A stretch of DNA of 64,000 nt from contig SFLH01000006.1 of assembly GCA_004554585.1 (NCBI GenBank), forward strand, positions 62,001 through 126,000, written 5' to 3'. The position numbers and the translations under genes were made by a program. Positions within the stretch are counted from its first letter, which is position 1. Each line of letters opens with the position of its first letter. Source of the stretch: Clostridiales bacterium (GTDB taxonomy: Bacteria > Bacillota > Clostridia > Oscillospirales > Oscillospiraceae). The notes below the pieces were generated by a model, which made no database searches, was not told where the DNA came from, and saw only the letters and a program-made list of their open reading frames with translations. Of the stretch, positions 37,514-44,892 are shown one piece after another.

Positions 37514-37620
37514 GGTGGGCCCCTCCTTTCTTTCCTTGGGAGGGCGGCGGCCCTCCGGTGTGTGTTGGGGTGGTGCCGGCGGGACGGCCGGCAGGGCGCT
37601 GGGGGAAGGGGCGGCCTGCC

Positions 37621-38580
37621 TCACTTCTCCCCCTTGGGGGGCAGGGCGGTGTGCTGGAGCTCCTGGAACATCCGGTCCATGTCCGCCGCGCTCACGGGGT
37701 TCTGGCCGGTGCCCGGGCCGGGGGCCTTGGCCGGCCGGGAGAAGGGGACCTTCCGGGTCCGCTCGGCCTTTTCCACCTCCTCGGGGGAGGTCAGGCCCGC
37801 CTTGTGCCAACTGTTGAGGATGCCGTTCATGTAGCTCCACTTAAAGCCCTGCAGCTGAAAGAGGGTCCGGTCCCGGGCCAGCAGGAGCAGCTCGTCGGAA
37901 AAGCCCTTGTCGATCCAGCCCTTCAGGTACTCGGCCTCCCGGTCCACGGGCCGGCGGCTCTCCCCAAAGAGCAGCTGGAGGATCTGGGTCCCCCGGCGGT
38001 TGAGCTGGTTCATCCGGCGCAAGTGGGCGTCGGCGGCCTCCAGGGAGTCGATGCCCAGCCGCTGCCACCGATAGGCCTCCCGGCGGATCTGGGCCAGGGT
38101 GGGCTTGCGGCCGGGGCCCTTTTCCCTGGCCTGCTCCACGCACCAGCCGGTGAGGGTGAGGATGACCTCCGGCGGCAGGGCGAGAAAGTCGTAGATGGTG
38201 TAGAGGATTTTCAGGTCGGCGGGGGAGAGGGCCTTGCCCAGCAGCCGCTCCACCGCCGGCACCAGAGCCCGGAAGCTGGCCTGGCTCTCCATGGCCATGG
38301 CGATGTCCTGGGTGGTGTACTCCGGGGGCCGGTCGTCCTCCAGCTTGGCCGGTCGGGGGGGCTGGACGGGGGTGTCCGAGGCGATCAGCCCCAGATCCAG
38401 CAGTTCCCGTTGGGCCTGCTCCACCCGCTCCGGGGGCCAGGGCAGGGCGTCGCTGTGCCGGCCGGCCACCAGGCACAGGTAGAGCAGGGCGGCGTCGCCC
38501 TGGCCCGCCTTCATCAGCTTGTCCACCGCCCGGCGGTGCAGGGCGACGATGCTTCCAGGTTGCAGCAGGGCCTCTGCCAT
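37621..38580 (-). CDS. DnaD-domain replication protein
   Basis: A 319-residue protein with DnaD/DnaB_2-type C-terminal modules, seen as TLTGWCVEQAREKGPGRK and SYMNGILNSWHKAGLTSPEE, each ending in the YxxxI-type motif region (MNGILNSWH). DnaD-like proteins remodel DNA and recruit the helicase loader. I prefer ATG 38580 since AAAGGAGGAGC lies eight bases upstream; an in-frame ATG at 38601 has a poor site. The helicase-loader gene follows 107 bases later. Confidence 0.85.
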   Translation of the reverse strand: MAEALLQPGSIVALHRRAVDKLMKAGQGDAALLYLCLVAGRHSDALPWPPERVEQAQRELLDLGLIASDTPVQPPRPAKLEDDRPPEYTTQDIAMAMESQASFRALVPAVERLLGKALSPADLKILYTIYDFLALPPEVILTLTGWCVEQAREKGPGRKPTLAQIRREAYRWQRLGIDSLEAADAHLRRMNQLNRRGTQILQLLFGESRRPVDREAEYLKGWIDKGFSDELLLLARDRTLFQLQGFKWSYMNGILNSWHKAGLTSPEEVEKAERTRKVPFSRPAKAPGPGTGQNPVSAADMDRMFQELQHTALPPKGEK

Positions 38581-38717
38581 AAAGAGCTCCTCCTTTCCCA
38601 TGTCCTTCCCTGGGCAAAAGATGCCTTGAAAAGGTCTTTGTGTAACATCTTATTCTACAAAAAAATCCCCCCGCCGTAAAGGCCCCCGGGCAAAAAACCC
38701 CGGGCCGGGGGAGAAAA

Positions 38718-38748
38718 GAAGGCCCCCGGACGATCCGTCCGGGGGCGA
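38718..38748 (-). terminator. Terminator of the arsenic-type operon
   Basis: CCCCCGGACG and CGTCCGGGGG pair over ten bases just downstream (minus strand) of arsC, followed on that strand by CTTCTTTTC. A second GC palindrome lies at about 38681-38706. Confidence 0.75.
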
Positions 38749-38755
38749 AAGGGTG

Positions 38756-39187
38756 TTACGGGGTGTTGTCCTCCGGCAGGGCGCCGGTCTCCAGCCGAGC
38801 CTTCAGGTCCAGGACCTTGGCCTCGATCTCGTCCATGACAGCCAGAAAGACCGCGTCCGGCTGGCCGGTGGGGTCGGGCAGCCCCCAGTCCTCCCGGTGG
38901 CGACAGGGCAGATGGGGGCAGGCCACGTCGCAGCCCATGGTGACCACAATGTCCACCGGGGGCAGCTCCGCCAGCAGCTTGCTGCGCTGGGTGGCTTCCA
39001 TGTCGATGCCGTGGCGGACCTTCATCAGCCGCACGGCGTCGGGGTTGATGGCGGGCTTGGTCTCGGTGCCCGCCGAGCAGCTGTCAAACACGTCCCCCGC
39101 CAGGGCCTTTCCCAGGGCCTCGGCCATCTGGCTGCGGCAGGAGTTGTGCACGCACAGAAAGGCCACCGTGGGTTTCGTCTTGCTCAT
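38756..39187 (-). CDS. arsC: Arsenate reductase, low-molecular-weight phosphatase (thioredoxin-linked) type
   Basis: A 143-residue protein with the P-loop CVHNSCRSQMAEA and the distal cysteines in GCDVACPHLPCRHREDWGLP used in the disulfide relay. ArsC reduces arsenate to arsenite for export. The start overlaps the preceding thioredoxin-like gene (ATGA). It is last in the ArsR-controlled group. Confidence 0.93.
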   Translation of the reverse strand: MSKTKPTVAFLCVHNSCRSQMAEALGKALAGDVFDSCSAGTETKPAINPDAVRLMKVRHGIDMEATQRSKLLAELPPVDIVVTMGCDVACPHLPCRHREDWGLPDPTGQPDAVFLAVMDEIEAKVLDLKARLETGALPEDNTP

Positions 39188-39537
39188 ACCCCACCCCGCG
39201 CCTTCTGGATGAGGGCCTTGGCCTCCTCCTTGCTGAGCACCTTGCCAAAGGAGACCACCTTGCCGTCCACCACCAGGGCGGGGGTGGTCATCACCCCGTA
39301 GGCGGCGATCTGGACGAAGTCCGTCACGTGGTCGATGGCGGGGTCCATGCCCAGCTCGGTCAGGGCGGCCACGGCGGCGGTCTCCAGGGCGTTGCACTTG
39401 GCGCAGCCGCTGCCCAGGACTTTGACGCCGGGGGCGGCCTTTCCGGCTTCGGCGGCGGCCAGGTTCTCCGGGGTGCAGGCCCCGGCACAGCAGCAGGAGG
39501 GGGCGGTGTCCTTTTTCTTTGTTCCAAACAGTCCCAT
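39184..39537 (-). CDS. Thioredoxin-like small redox-active protein
   Basis: A 117-residue protein whose residues about 37-117 form a thioredoxin-2-like fold with the active-site GCAKCNAL and cis-proline region MTTPALVVDGKV. The N-terminus carries a cysteine cluster (PSCCCAGACTP), perhaps metal-binding. Such proteins are commonly encoded beside DUF318-type permeases and ArsR. It overlaps arsC by four bases and may reduce ArsC or the permease; that is inferred from context. Confidence 0.85.
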   Translation of the reverse strand: MGLFGTKKKDTAPSCCCAGACTPENLAAAEAGKAAPGVKVLGSGCAKCNALETAAVAALTELGMDPAIDHVTDFVQIAAYGVMTTPALVVDGKVVSFGKVLSKEEAKALIQKARGGV

Positions 39538-39576
39538 GATGGGTACCTCCTTAAAAAAGTTTCGGTTTTGAAATCC

Positions 39577-40578
39577 TCAGACCAGCAGGGGCTGGAGGGC
39601 GTTGAAGAGATAGCCCACCAGGATAATCCCCACGGTGCAGATGGCGATGAACAGGGCCAGCAGCTTGGGCTGGACGGCCTTGCGCAGGAGAATGAGAGAG
39701 GGCAGGGAGAGGGTGGTCACGGCCATCATAAAGGCCAGCACGGTACCCAACTGGGCCCCCTTAAACAGCAGGGCCTCGGCCACGGGGATGGTGCCGAAGA
39801 TGTCCGCGTACATGGGCACCCCCACCACCACCGCCAGGACCACCCCGAAGGGATTGTCGCTGCCCAGCACGGTGGCGATCCAGTCCTGGGGGATCCAGTT
39901 GTGGATGAGGGCCCCCACAGCCACCCCCACCAGGATGTAGGGAAAGACCTTGCGGAAGGTCTGGGTCATCTGGTCCCGGGCCCAGCGCAGGCGGTCGGGC
40001 TGGGTGAGCTGGGGGCCGTCGATCTCCACCCCGGCAGTGGCCCGGATGAAGGGGGCCACATGGCGCTCCATGCCCAGGCGCTGGATGAGGGTACCCCCCA
40101 GGATGGCCACCAGGAGACCCACGATGGTATAGAGCACGGCCACCTTGGCCCCGAAAATGCTCATGAGGAGCACCAGGCTGCCCAGGTCCACCATAGGGGA
40201 GGAGATGAGGAAGGAGAAGGTCACCCCCACCGGCAGCCCCGCCCCGGTGAAGCCGATGAACAGGGGGATGGAGGAGCAGGAGCAAAAGGGGGTGACCGTG
40301 CCCAGCAGGGCCGAGAGGGTGTTGGCCCCCAGCCCCCGGAAGCGCCCCAGGATGCGCTTGCTGCGCTCGGGGGGGAAGTAGCTCTGGATGTAGGAGATGA
40401 GGAAGATCAGGAAGCAGAGCAGCAAGGTGATCTTCGCCACGTCGTAGAGAAAAAACTGCACGCTGCCCCCCAGCCGGGTGGACAGGTCCAGGCCCAGGGT
40501 GGACAGGCCTGCGCCGATGGCGTCGTTGAGCCAGGCCATGCCCAAGACCTGGGTCTGGAGGAAATTCCATGGGGTCAT
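39577..40578 (-). CDS. Permease of the DUF318/ArsP family
   Basis: A 333-residue protein with about eight membrane helices and the cysteine motif TPFCSCSSIPLF (about residue 100), characteristic of permeases encoded with ArsR regulators; some members (ArsP) export trivalent organoarsenicals. Start CAT at 40576-40578. Preceded by its own ArsR operator (40612-40627), so it may be separately controlled. Confidence 0.85.
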   Translation of the reverse strand: MTPWNFLQTQVLGMAWLNDAIGAGLSTLGLDLSTRLGGSVQFFLYDVAKITLLLCFLIFLISYIQSYFPPERSKRILGRFRGLGANTLSALLGTVTPFCSCSSIPLFIGFTGAGLPVGVTFSFLISSPMVDLGSLVLLMSIFGAKVAVLYTIVGLLVAILGGTLIQRLGMERHVAPFIRATAGVEIDGPQLTQPDRLRWARDQMTQTFRKVFPYILVGVAVGALIHNWIPQDWIATVLGSDNPFGVVLAVVVGVPMYADIFGTIPVAEALLFKGAQLGTVLAFMMAVTTLSLPSLILLRKAVQPKLLALFIAICTVGIILVGYLFNALQPLLV

Positions 40579-40611
40579 TGGGGTACCATCCTTTCCAAGT
40601 CAGGAAGATAG

Positions 40612-40627
40612 ATCAAAAAATTTTGAT
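40612..40627. promoter_or_regulatory. ArsR operator between arsR and the permease
   Basis: Perfect inverted repeat ATCAA-AAAATT-TTGAT, the ATCAA-N6-TTGAT pattern of ArsR operators; same core as at 41005-41022. Confidence 0.8.
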
Positions 40628-40665
40628 GTGTTGGGCCGAAGGAAACGCCATCCTGGCGATGGCGT

Positions 40666-40992
40666 TCATTCTTTCGTGTCCCGGCAGCAGCAGGGGGGTG
40701 CGGGACTGGTTTCCTCGGTGGGGGTGGTCAGCTCCTCCAGCAGGGCGGCGGCGTGGGCCCGGCCGCTGGGGTCCAGGCGGTAGTGGGTCCACTTGCCCTC
40801 CTGGCGGCTGGCCACCAGGCCGGACTCGCACAGGATCTTCATGTGGTAGGACAGGCCCGACTGGGTCAGGTCCATGGGTTCCTGCAGCACGCAGGCGCAT
40901 TTCTCCCCGCTGCGCAGCTGCTCGAGAATGGCCAGCCGCTTGGGGTCGCACAGGGCCTTGAACACTTTGGCGTTGTCCTGATGGGAAGCCAT
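40666..40992 (-). CDS. arsR: ArsR-family metalloregulator
   Basis: A 108-residue winged-helix repressor: DPKRLAILEQLRSGEKCACVLQ contains the CxC arsenic-sensing pair in the alpha-3 position, and QSGLSYHMKILCESGLV is the recognition helix region. A C-terminal cysteine cluster PPCCCRDTKE could add a metal site. It would repress its own promoter and the following genes until arsenite or similar binds. Start ATG 40992; GAGGTGAGG upstream. Confidence 0.93.
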   Translation of the reverse strand: MASHQDNAKVFKALCDPKRLAILEQLRSGEKCACVLQEPMDLTQSGLSYHMKILCESGLVASRQEGKWTHYRLDPSGRAHAAALLEELTTPTEETSPAPPCCCRDTKE

Positions 40993-41002
40993 GTCCTCAC
41001 CT

Positions 41003-41056
41003 CACATCAAAATATCTTGATGTGAACAGTATAGCCAGCCACCGTCCCGTTGTCAA
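41003..41056 (-). promoter_or_regulatory. arsR promoter with overlapping ArsR operator
   Basis: On the minus strand TTGACA (41056-41051) and TATACT (41033-41028) are 17 bases apart; the inverted repeat CACATCAA-N6-TTGATGTG (41003-41024) lies just downstream of the -10. Repressor binding there would block transcription start. Confidence 0.85.
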
Positions 41057-41074
41057 GAGGAACTTTGCCGCGAA

Positions 41075-41109
41075 AAAAAGACACTGCCCTCCCGTTGGAA
41101 GGCAGTGCT
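41075..41109 (-). terminator. Terminator after the small membrane gene
   Basis: On the minus strand AGCACTGCCTTCC/GGAGGGCAGTGT forms a stem followed by CTTTTTTT. Confidence 0.88.
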
Positions 41110-41129
41110 TTGGAAGGATACCTACGGTA

Positions 41130-41321
41130 TCATTTGTTTTGATCCTTTCGCAATTGAATGATTGTTGAGATCAGCCCCAATATGATCCCAATATGAGTAA
41201 AAATTCGGGCGGTCTCATTTTCTATCCTGTCGAGGATCAGACCAAAATCAGAGAGGACCAGTAAAACGAGGACGATACAAGCAAAAATGAGCTGAAACTT
41301 GAAATATCGTTGGGTTTTCAT
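41130..41321 (-). CDS. Small two-helix membrane protein, unknown function
   Basis: A 63-residue protein beginning MKTQRYFKFQLIFACIVLVL with two hydrophobic segments (about 8-28 and 41-57) and a charged tail (RKDQNK). GGGAGG lies before the chosen ATG 41321. It is less GC-rich than its neighbours and stands alone with its own terminator. Family not recognised. Confidence 0.65.
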   Translation of the reverse strand: MKTQRYFKFQLIFACIVLVLLVLSDFGLILDRIENETARIFTHIGIILGLISTIIQLRKDQNK

Positions 41322-41420
41322 CGTTGTTTCCCTCCCATCCAATCCTTTTGAGGAGGTCAGTATAGACAGGAGTCACCCCATCGTCAAGAGGACCACACCC
41401 CACCGCCGCAGGCGGCAAAA

Positions 41421-41610
41421 GCGTCGCAGACTTCCAGCGCCCGCAGGCGCTGGAACCAAATCCAATGCATTTTTCCCCCGGCTCCGCCGGGGAAAAAATA
41501 CTTCTCAGCCCACAAGTGTGAACCCCCGGATGCCAAAGGCATCCGGGGGTTTGCGCGCAGGGGGCTGCAATCCCCCAATTTTTGAAGCCCAGCGCAGCGG
41601 GTTCAAAAAT
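41421..41610. repeat. Mosaic intergenic hairpin repeat, copy B
   Basis: Carries the same ordered blocks as 1506-1673: GCGTCGCAGACTT, variable hairpin CCAGCGCC/GGCGCTGG, AAATCCAAT, ATTTTT, CCGGCTCCGCCGGGG followed by AAAAAAT, TCTCAGCCC, a longer variable hairpin CCCCCGGATGCC/GGCATCCGGGGG, GGGGGCTGC, and the terminal inverted repeat TTTTTGAAGCCC...GGGTTCAAAAA, which directly abuts the aldehyde dehydrogenase stop codon. The block order and spacing are kept; only the paired stems change. Confidence 0.8.
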
Positions 41611-43017
41611 TCACTTCAAAAACATGCGGATCATCCGCTCATGGAGCTTGGTATAGGGCTGGTAGCGCATGGGCAGGTCCAGCCAGGTGGCCTTGTCCAC
41701 GATGGAGCGATAGTGGGAGAAGGTGTCAAAGCTCCGCTTGCCGTGGTAGCTGCCCATGCCGCTGTAGCCCACGCCGCCAAAGCCCATGTGGTGGGTGGCC
41801 AGGTGGATGATGGTGTCGTTGACGCACCCGCCGCCGAAGGAGCAGCTGTGGAGGATGCGGGCCTTGGTCTTCTTGCTCTGGGTGAAGAGGTAGAGGGCCA
41901 GGGGCTTTTCCCGGCGGTTGATGAAGTGGATCACCTGGTCCAGGCCGTCGTAGGGGATGATGGGCAGGATGGGCCCGAAGATCTCCTCCCCCATGGGCTT
42001 GGAGGTGGCCTCCAGGGTGTCGGCCACCAGGGTGGGGGCGATCCAGCCGCTGTCGGAGCCGGGGTCGTCCCGGTGGCCGCCGCCGCAGAGGATCTCCTCC
42101 CCCTCCAGCAGGCCCTGCAGGCGGTTGTAGTGCTTGCGGTTGATGATGCGCACGAAGGCCTCGTTGTCCAGGGGGTGGCGGCCCAGCATCTTTTCAAACT
42201 GCTTTTGCAGCTCGGCCACCAGCTGGTCCCGCACCGACCGGTGGACCAGGCAGTAGTCCGGGGCCACGCAGGTCTGGCCGGCGTTGAGGAGCTTGCCAAA
42301 GGCCAGGCGCCGGGCGGTGAGGGGAATGTTGGCGGTCTCGTCCACGATGACGGGGCTCTTGCCCCCCAGCTCCAGGGTGACGGGGGTCAGGTGGCGGCTG
42401 GCCTTTTCCATGACCATCTTGCCCACGTCCACGCTGCCGGTGAAGAAGATGTAGTCAAAGCGCTGCTCCAAGAGGGCGGCGTTCTGCTGCCGGCCGCCCT
42501 CGATGACGGTGACCCAGTCGGGGTTAAAGACGGCGGCGATGAGCTCGGCCATGGCCCGGCTGGTGTGGGGGGCGTAGGCGCTGGGCTTGAGCACCACGCA
42601 GTTGCCCGCCGCCACGGCCCCGAAGAGGGGGTCCAGGCTGAGCAGGTAGGGGTAGTTCCAAGGGGACATGACCAGCACCACCCCGTGGGGTTCGGCCAGC
42701 TCATAACTCTTAGAGCAAAACTGGGCCAGAGGGGTGGGCCGGCGCTGGGGCCGGGCCCACTGGGCCACGTGCTTGGCCAGGTAGCCCAGCTCGTCCAGGC
42801 ACATGCCCAGCTCGGCCATGTAGCCCTCGAAGGGGGACTTGTGCAGGTCGGCCCGCAGGGCCTCCAGCAGGACGTCCTCCCGCTTGATGATCTCGGCTTT
42901 CAGCCGCTTCAGGGCGGCCACCCGGACGGCCACCGGCCGGGTGGCGCCGGTGTGGTAGAAGGCCCGCTGCCGGGCCACGGTCTCTTGAATCTTCGCGATA
43001 TGGGCCTCGTTGCTCAT
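41611..43017 (-). CDS. Aldehyde dehydrogenase (NAD(P)+ family)
   Basis: A 468-residue ALDH with the substrate/cofactor motifs MSPWNYPYLLSLDPL, FTGSVDVGKMV, the catalytic Glu in TLELGGKSPV and catalytic Cys in NAGQTCVAPDY. The shape and C-terminal hydrophobic-basic tail (KLHERMIRMFLK) resemble class-3/fatty-aldehyde-type ALDHs. Start ATG 43017 overlaps the alcohol dehydrogenase stop (ATGA). Likely oxidises aldehyde made by the neighbouring alcohol dehydrogenase, or the pair runs in reverse; the substrate is unknown. Confidence 0.92.
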   Translation of the reverse strand: MSNEAHIAKIQETVARQRAFYHTGATRPVAVRVAALKRLKAEIIKREDVLLEALRADLHKSPFEGYMAELGMCLDELGYLAKHVAQWARPQRRPTPLAQFCSKSYELAEPHGVVLVMSPWNYPYLLSLDPLFGAVAAGNCVVLKPSAYAPHTSRAMAELIAAVFNPDWVTVIEGGRQQNAALLEQRFDYIFFTGSVDVGKMVMEKASRHLTPVTLELGGKSPVIVDETANIPLTARRLAFGKLLNAGQTCVAPDYCLVHRSVRDQLVAELQKQFEKMLGRHPLDNEAFVRIINRKHYNRLQGLLEGEEILCGGGHRDDPGSDSGWIAPTLVADTLEATSKPMGEEIFGPILPIIPYDGLDQVIHFINRREKPLALYLFTQSKKTKARILHSCSFGGGCVNDTIIHLATHHMGFGGVGYSGMGSYHGKRSFDTFSHYRSIVDKATWLDLPMRYQPYTKLHERMIRMFLK

Positions 43018-44201
43018 GCCCACACCTCCTCTAGAATGTGAATGATCTCGTCAAAGTCCGCGTCGGCGGGGTTGACGATGATGGCCCCGTCGTTCAGGGC
43101 CGTGCGGGCCACGGCGGCAAAGTCCTCCTGGCGCACCTTCCCCGTCTGGGACAGGGTGGTGGGCAGGCCGGTGAGCTCCGCCAGCTGCCGGCGCAGGTCC
43201 ACCAGGGTGTCGATGGTCTTCTGGGCCCGCTGGTCGGCGGGGGTGGCGGCGTAGACCTCGGGCCCGGCCACGTGGAGCAGCAGCTCGGCGTAGCGGTCCC
43301 GGCACTTGTCCAGGTTGTAGGTCATCACCGCCGGCAGCAGGATGGTCATGGCGTCCCCGTGGGCCACGTGGCACACGCCTCCCAGGGCATGGCCGATGGC
43401 GTGGACCAGGCCCACCATGGAGTTGGAGAAGGCCGCGCCGGCCAGGAGGCTGCCGTTGGCCATGGCCATGCGGGCGGCCTTGTCCTTGCCGTCGGCCACG
43501 GCCAGGGGCAGGTTGAGCACGATCTGGCGGATGGCCCGCTCGGCGAAGGAGTCGCTGACGGGGTTGCGCTGCAGGCAGGTGGCCGCCTCGATGGCGTGGA
43601 CCAGGGCGTCAAAGCCGGTGGAGGCGGTGATCCGGGGGGGCAGGGTGAGGGTCATCCGGGGGTCCAGCACGGCCACGTCGGGCAGGAGATGGTAGCTGAG
43701 AAACTCCATCTTCACCTGCACGGCGGGGTTGGCCACCACGGCCACCAGGGTGGCCTCGCTGCCGGTGCCGGCGGTGGTGGGCACGGCCACAAAGGGCACG
43801 TGCTCGCCCCGGGGCAGCACCTCGCAGCCGGCGGCGTCCAGCAGGTCGCTGCCCGCCTGGGCCAGGACCATGCCCACCCCCTTGGCGGAGTCGATCACCG
43901 ACCCGCCGCCCACGGCGATGAGGCTGTCGCAGGCCCGCTGGCGGTAGAGGGCGGCGATCTGGTTGACGGTATCGATGGAGGAGTCGGGGGGAATCTCACA
44001 GAAGGTCTCGGCGGCGGGCATCCCGCCCTGGCGCAGGGCGGCCTGGACGATCTTCACGGTGCCCACCTGCTCCAGGCCCCGGTCGCTGAGCAGCAGGGGG
44101 CGGTGGGCGCCCAGGGTCTCCAGCTCGTGGGGGATGTGCTCCAGGGCCCCATCCCCGGAGAGGATCTTGGTGGGGAGTTTGAACTCATAATAGGCAGACA
44201 T
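43014..44201 (-). CDS. Iron-containing alcohol dehydrogenase
   Basis: A 395-residue group III ADH with the NAD-binding GGGSVIDSAKG, TTAGTGSEAT, and metal-ligand histidines in ALVHAIEAAT and GLVHAIGHALGG...HGDAM. Such enzymes convert alcohols and aldehydes with NAD(P)H. It is second of three co-directional genes (SCP2-like, ADH, ALDH) with 6-base gap and 4-base overlap, clearly one operon. Confidence 0.94.
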   Translation of the reverse strand: MSAYYEFKLPTKILSGDGALEHIPHELETLGAHRPLLLSDRGLEQVGTVKIVQAALRQGGMPAAETFCEIPPDSSIDTVNQIAALYRQRACDSLIAVGGGSVIDSAKGVGMVLAQAGSDLLDAAGCEVLPRGEHVPFVAVPTTAGTGSEATLVAVVANPAVQVKMEFLSYHLLPDVAVLDPRMTLTLPPRITASTGFDALVHAIEAATCLQRNPVSDSFAERAIRQIVLNLPLAVADGKDKAARMAMANGSLLAGAAFSNSMVGLVHAIGHALGGVCHVAHGDAMTILLPAVMTYNLDKCRDRYAELLLHVAGPEVYAATPADQRAQKTIDTLVDLRRQLAELTGLPTTLSQTGKVRQEDFAAVARTALNDGAIIVNPADADFDEIIHILEEVWA

Positions 44202-44207
44202 GCGGCA

Positions 44208-44696
44208 TTACCTCCCTAACAGCACCGCCAGGTAGACCCGGGCGGTGGAGACTTCTTTCTTTGGCAGTCGTTTCAGGATGCGCCTGGCCAGGAAAGCGGG
44301 GAAGAGGTACCCCTCCACGATGTCCACGCATCGCACGAAGGGCATGGCCAGGCCCATGTTTCCCCGCAAGGTAAATCGGTGTTGGGCGTACGCCTGGGCG
44401 ACGCTGATCTGGCCGGTGAAGACCCGGAAGGCGTCGTCGGGGCTCTTGAAGCGGATGGTCACGTCCCCCGGGGTGTCCTGGGGGAGCTTGCGGAAGCCTT
44501 TCTCCGACCCGGTGACGGTGAACCCCTTGGCGCCGGGGATCTCCAGGCGCAGGGTTTTCCCCTGGGGCCACAGCCGGGCCTCCTCCTTGATCTTGGTGTC
44601 CCGGCTGGACAAAAATTTCAGTGCCCGGCACAGGCAGGTGGCGACCATGCTGCAGGTGGCGCACTGCAGGCAACATTTCACGGACCCGTAGGCCAT
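44208..44696 (-). CDS. SCP2-like lipid-binding protein with N-terminal cysteine cluster
   Basis: A 162-residue protein. Residues about 5-25 hold six cysteines (KCCLQCATCSMVATCLCRAL), suggesting metal or iron-sulfur binding. The rest resembles the SCP2 sterol/lipid-transfer fold, mainly from DVTIRFKSPDDAFRVFTGQ and FTLRGNMGLAMPFVRCVD. SCP2 proteins bind hydrophobic ligands; here it could present a lipid aldehyde or alcohol to the two dehydrogenases. The assignment is moderate and rests on the pattern and context. Start 44696 follows AAAGGAGGG. Confidence 0.6.
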   Translation of the reverse strand: MAYGSVKCCLQCATCSMVATCLCRALKFLSSRDTKIKEEARLWPQGKTLRLEIPGAKGFTVTGSEKGFRKLPQDTPGDVTIRFKSPDDAFRVFTGQISVAQAYAQHRFTLRGNMGLAMPFVRCVDIVEGYLFPAFLARRILKRLPKKEVSTARVYLAVLLGR

Positions 44697-44733
44697 GGCA
44701 TCGTCCCTCCTTTTTGGTGTGGTATTACCTTTA

Positions 44734-44762
44734 AGCATACTCCAAATCCCCTTAAATTGCAA
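44734..44762 (-). promoter_or_regulatory. Promoter of the SCP2-ADH-ALDH operon
   Basis: TTGCAA (44762-44757) and TATGCT (44739-44734) with 17-base spacing on the minus strand, about 40 bases before the start. Confidence 0.65.
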
Positions 44763-44804
44763 GTATTCTCCGCCCCTCCGTCATGGCAGAGAGGGCCGGC
44801 CCGC

Positions 44805-44851
44805 CCCAAAAGCGCCCAGCCCCAGCGGCCAGAGGGCCGCCGGGGCTGGGC
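44805..44851 (-). terminator. Terminator after PBP2 gene
   Basis: GCCCAGCCCCAGCGGCC and GGCCGCCGGGGCTGGGC form a 17-base stem; on the minus strand it is followed by GCTTTTGG. Confidence 0.75.
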
Positions 44852-44892
44852 GTGGGCACTTGCGGTTGGAAAAAGGACGGCGGGGGAGGGGG

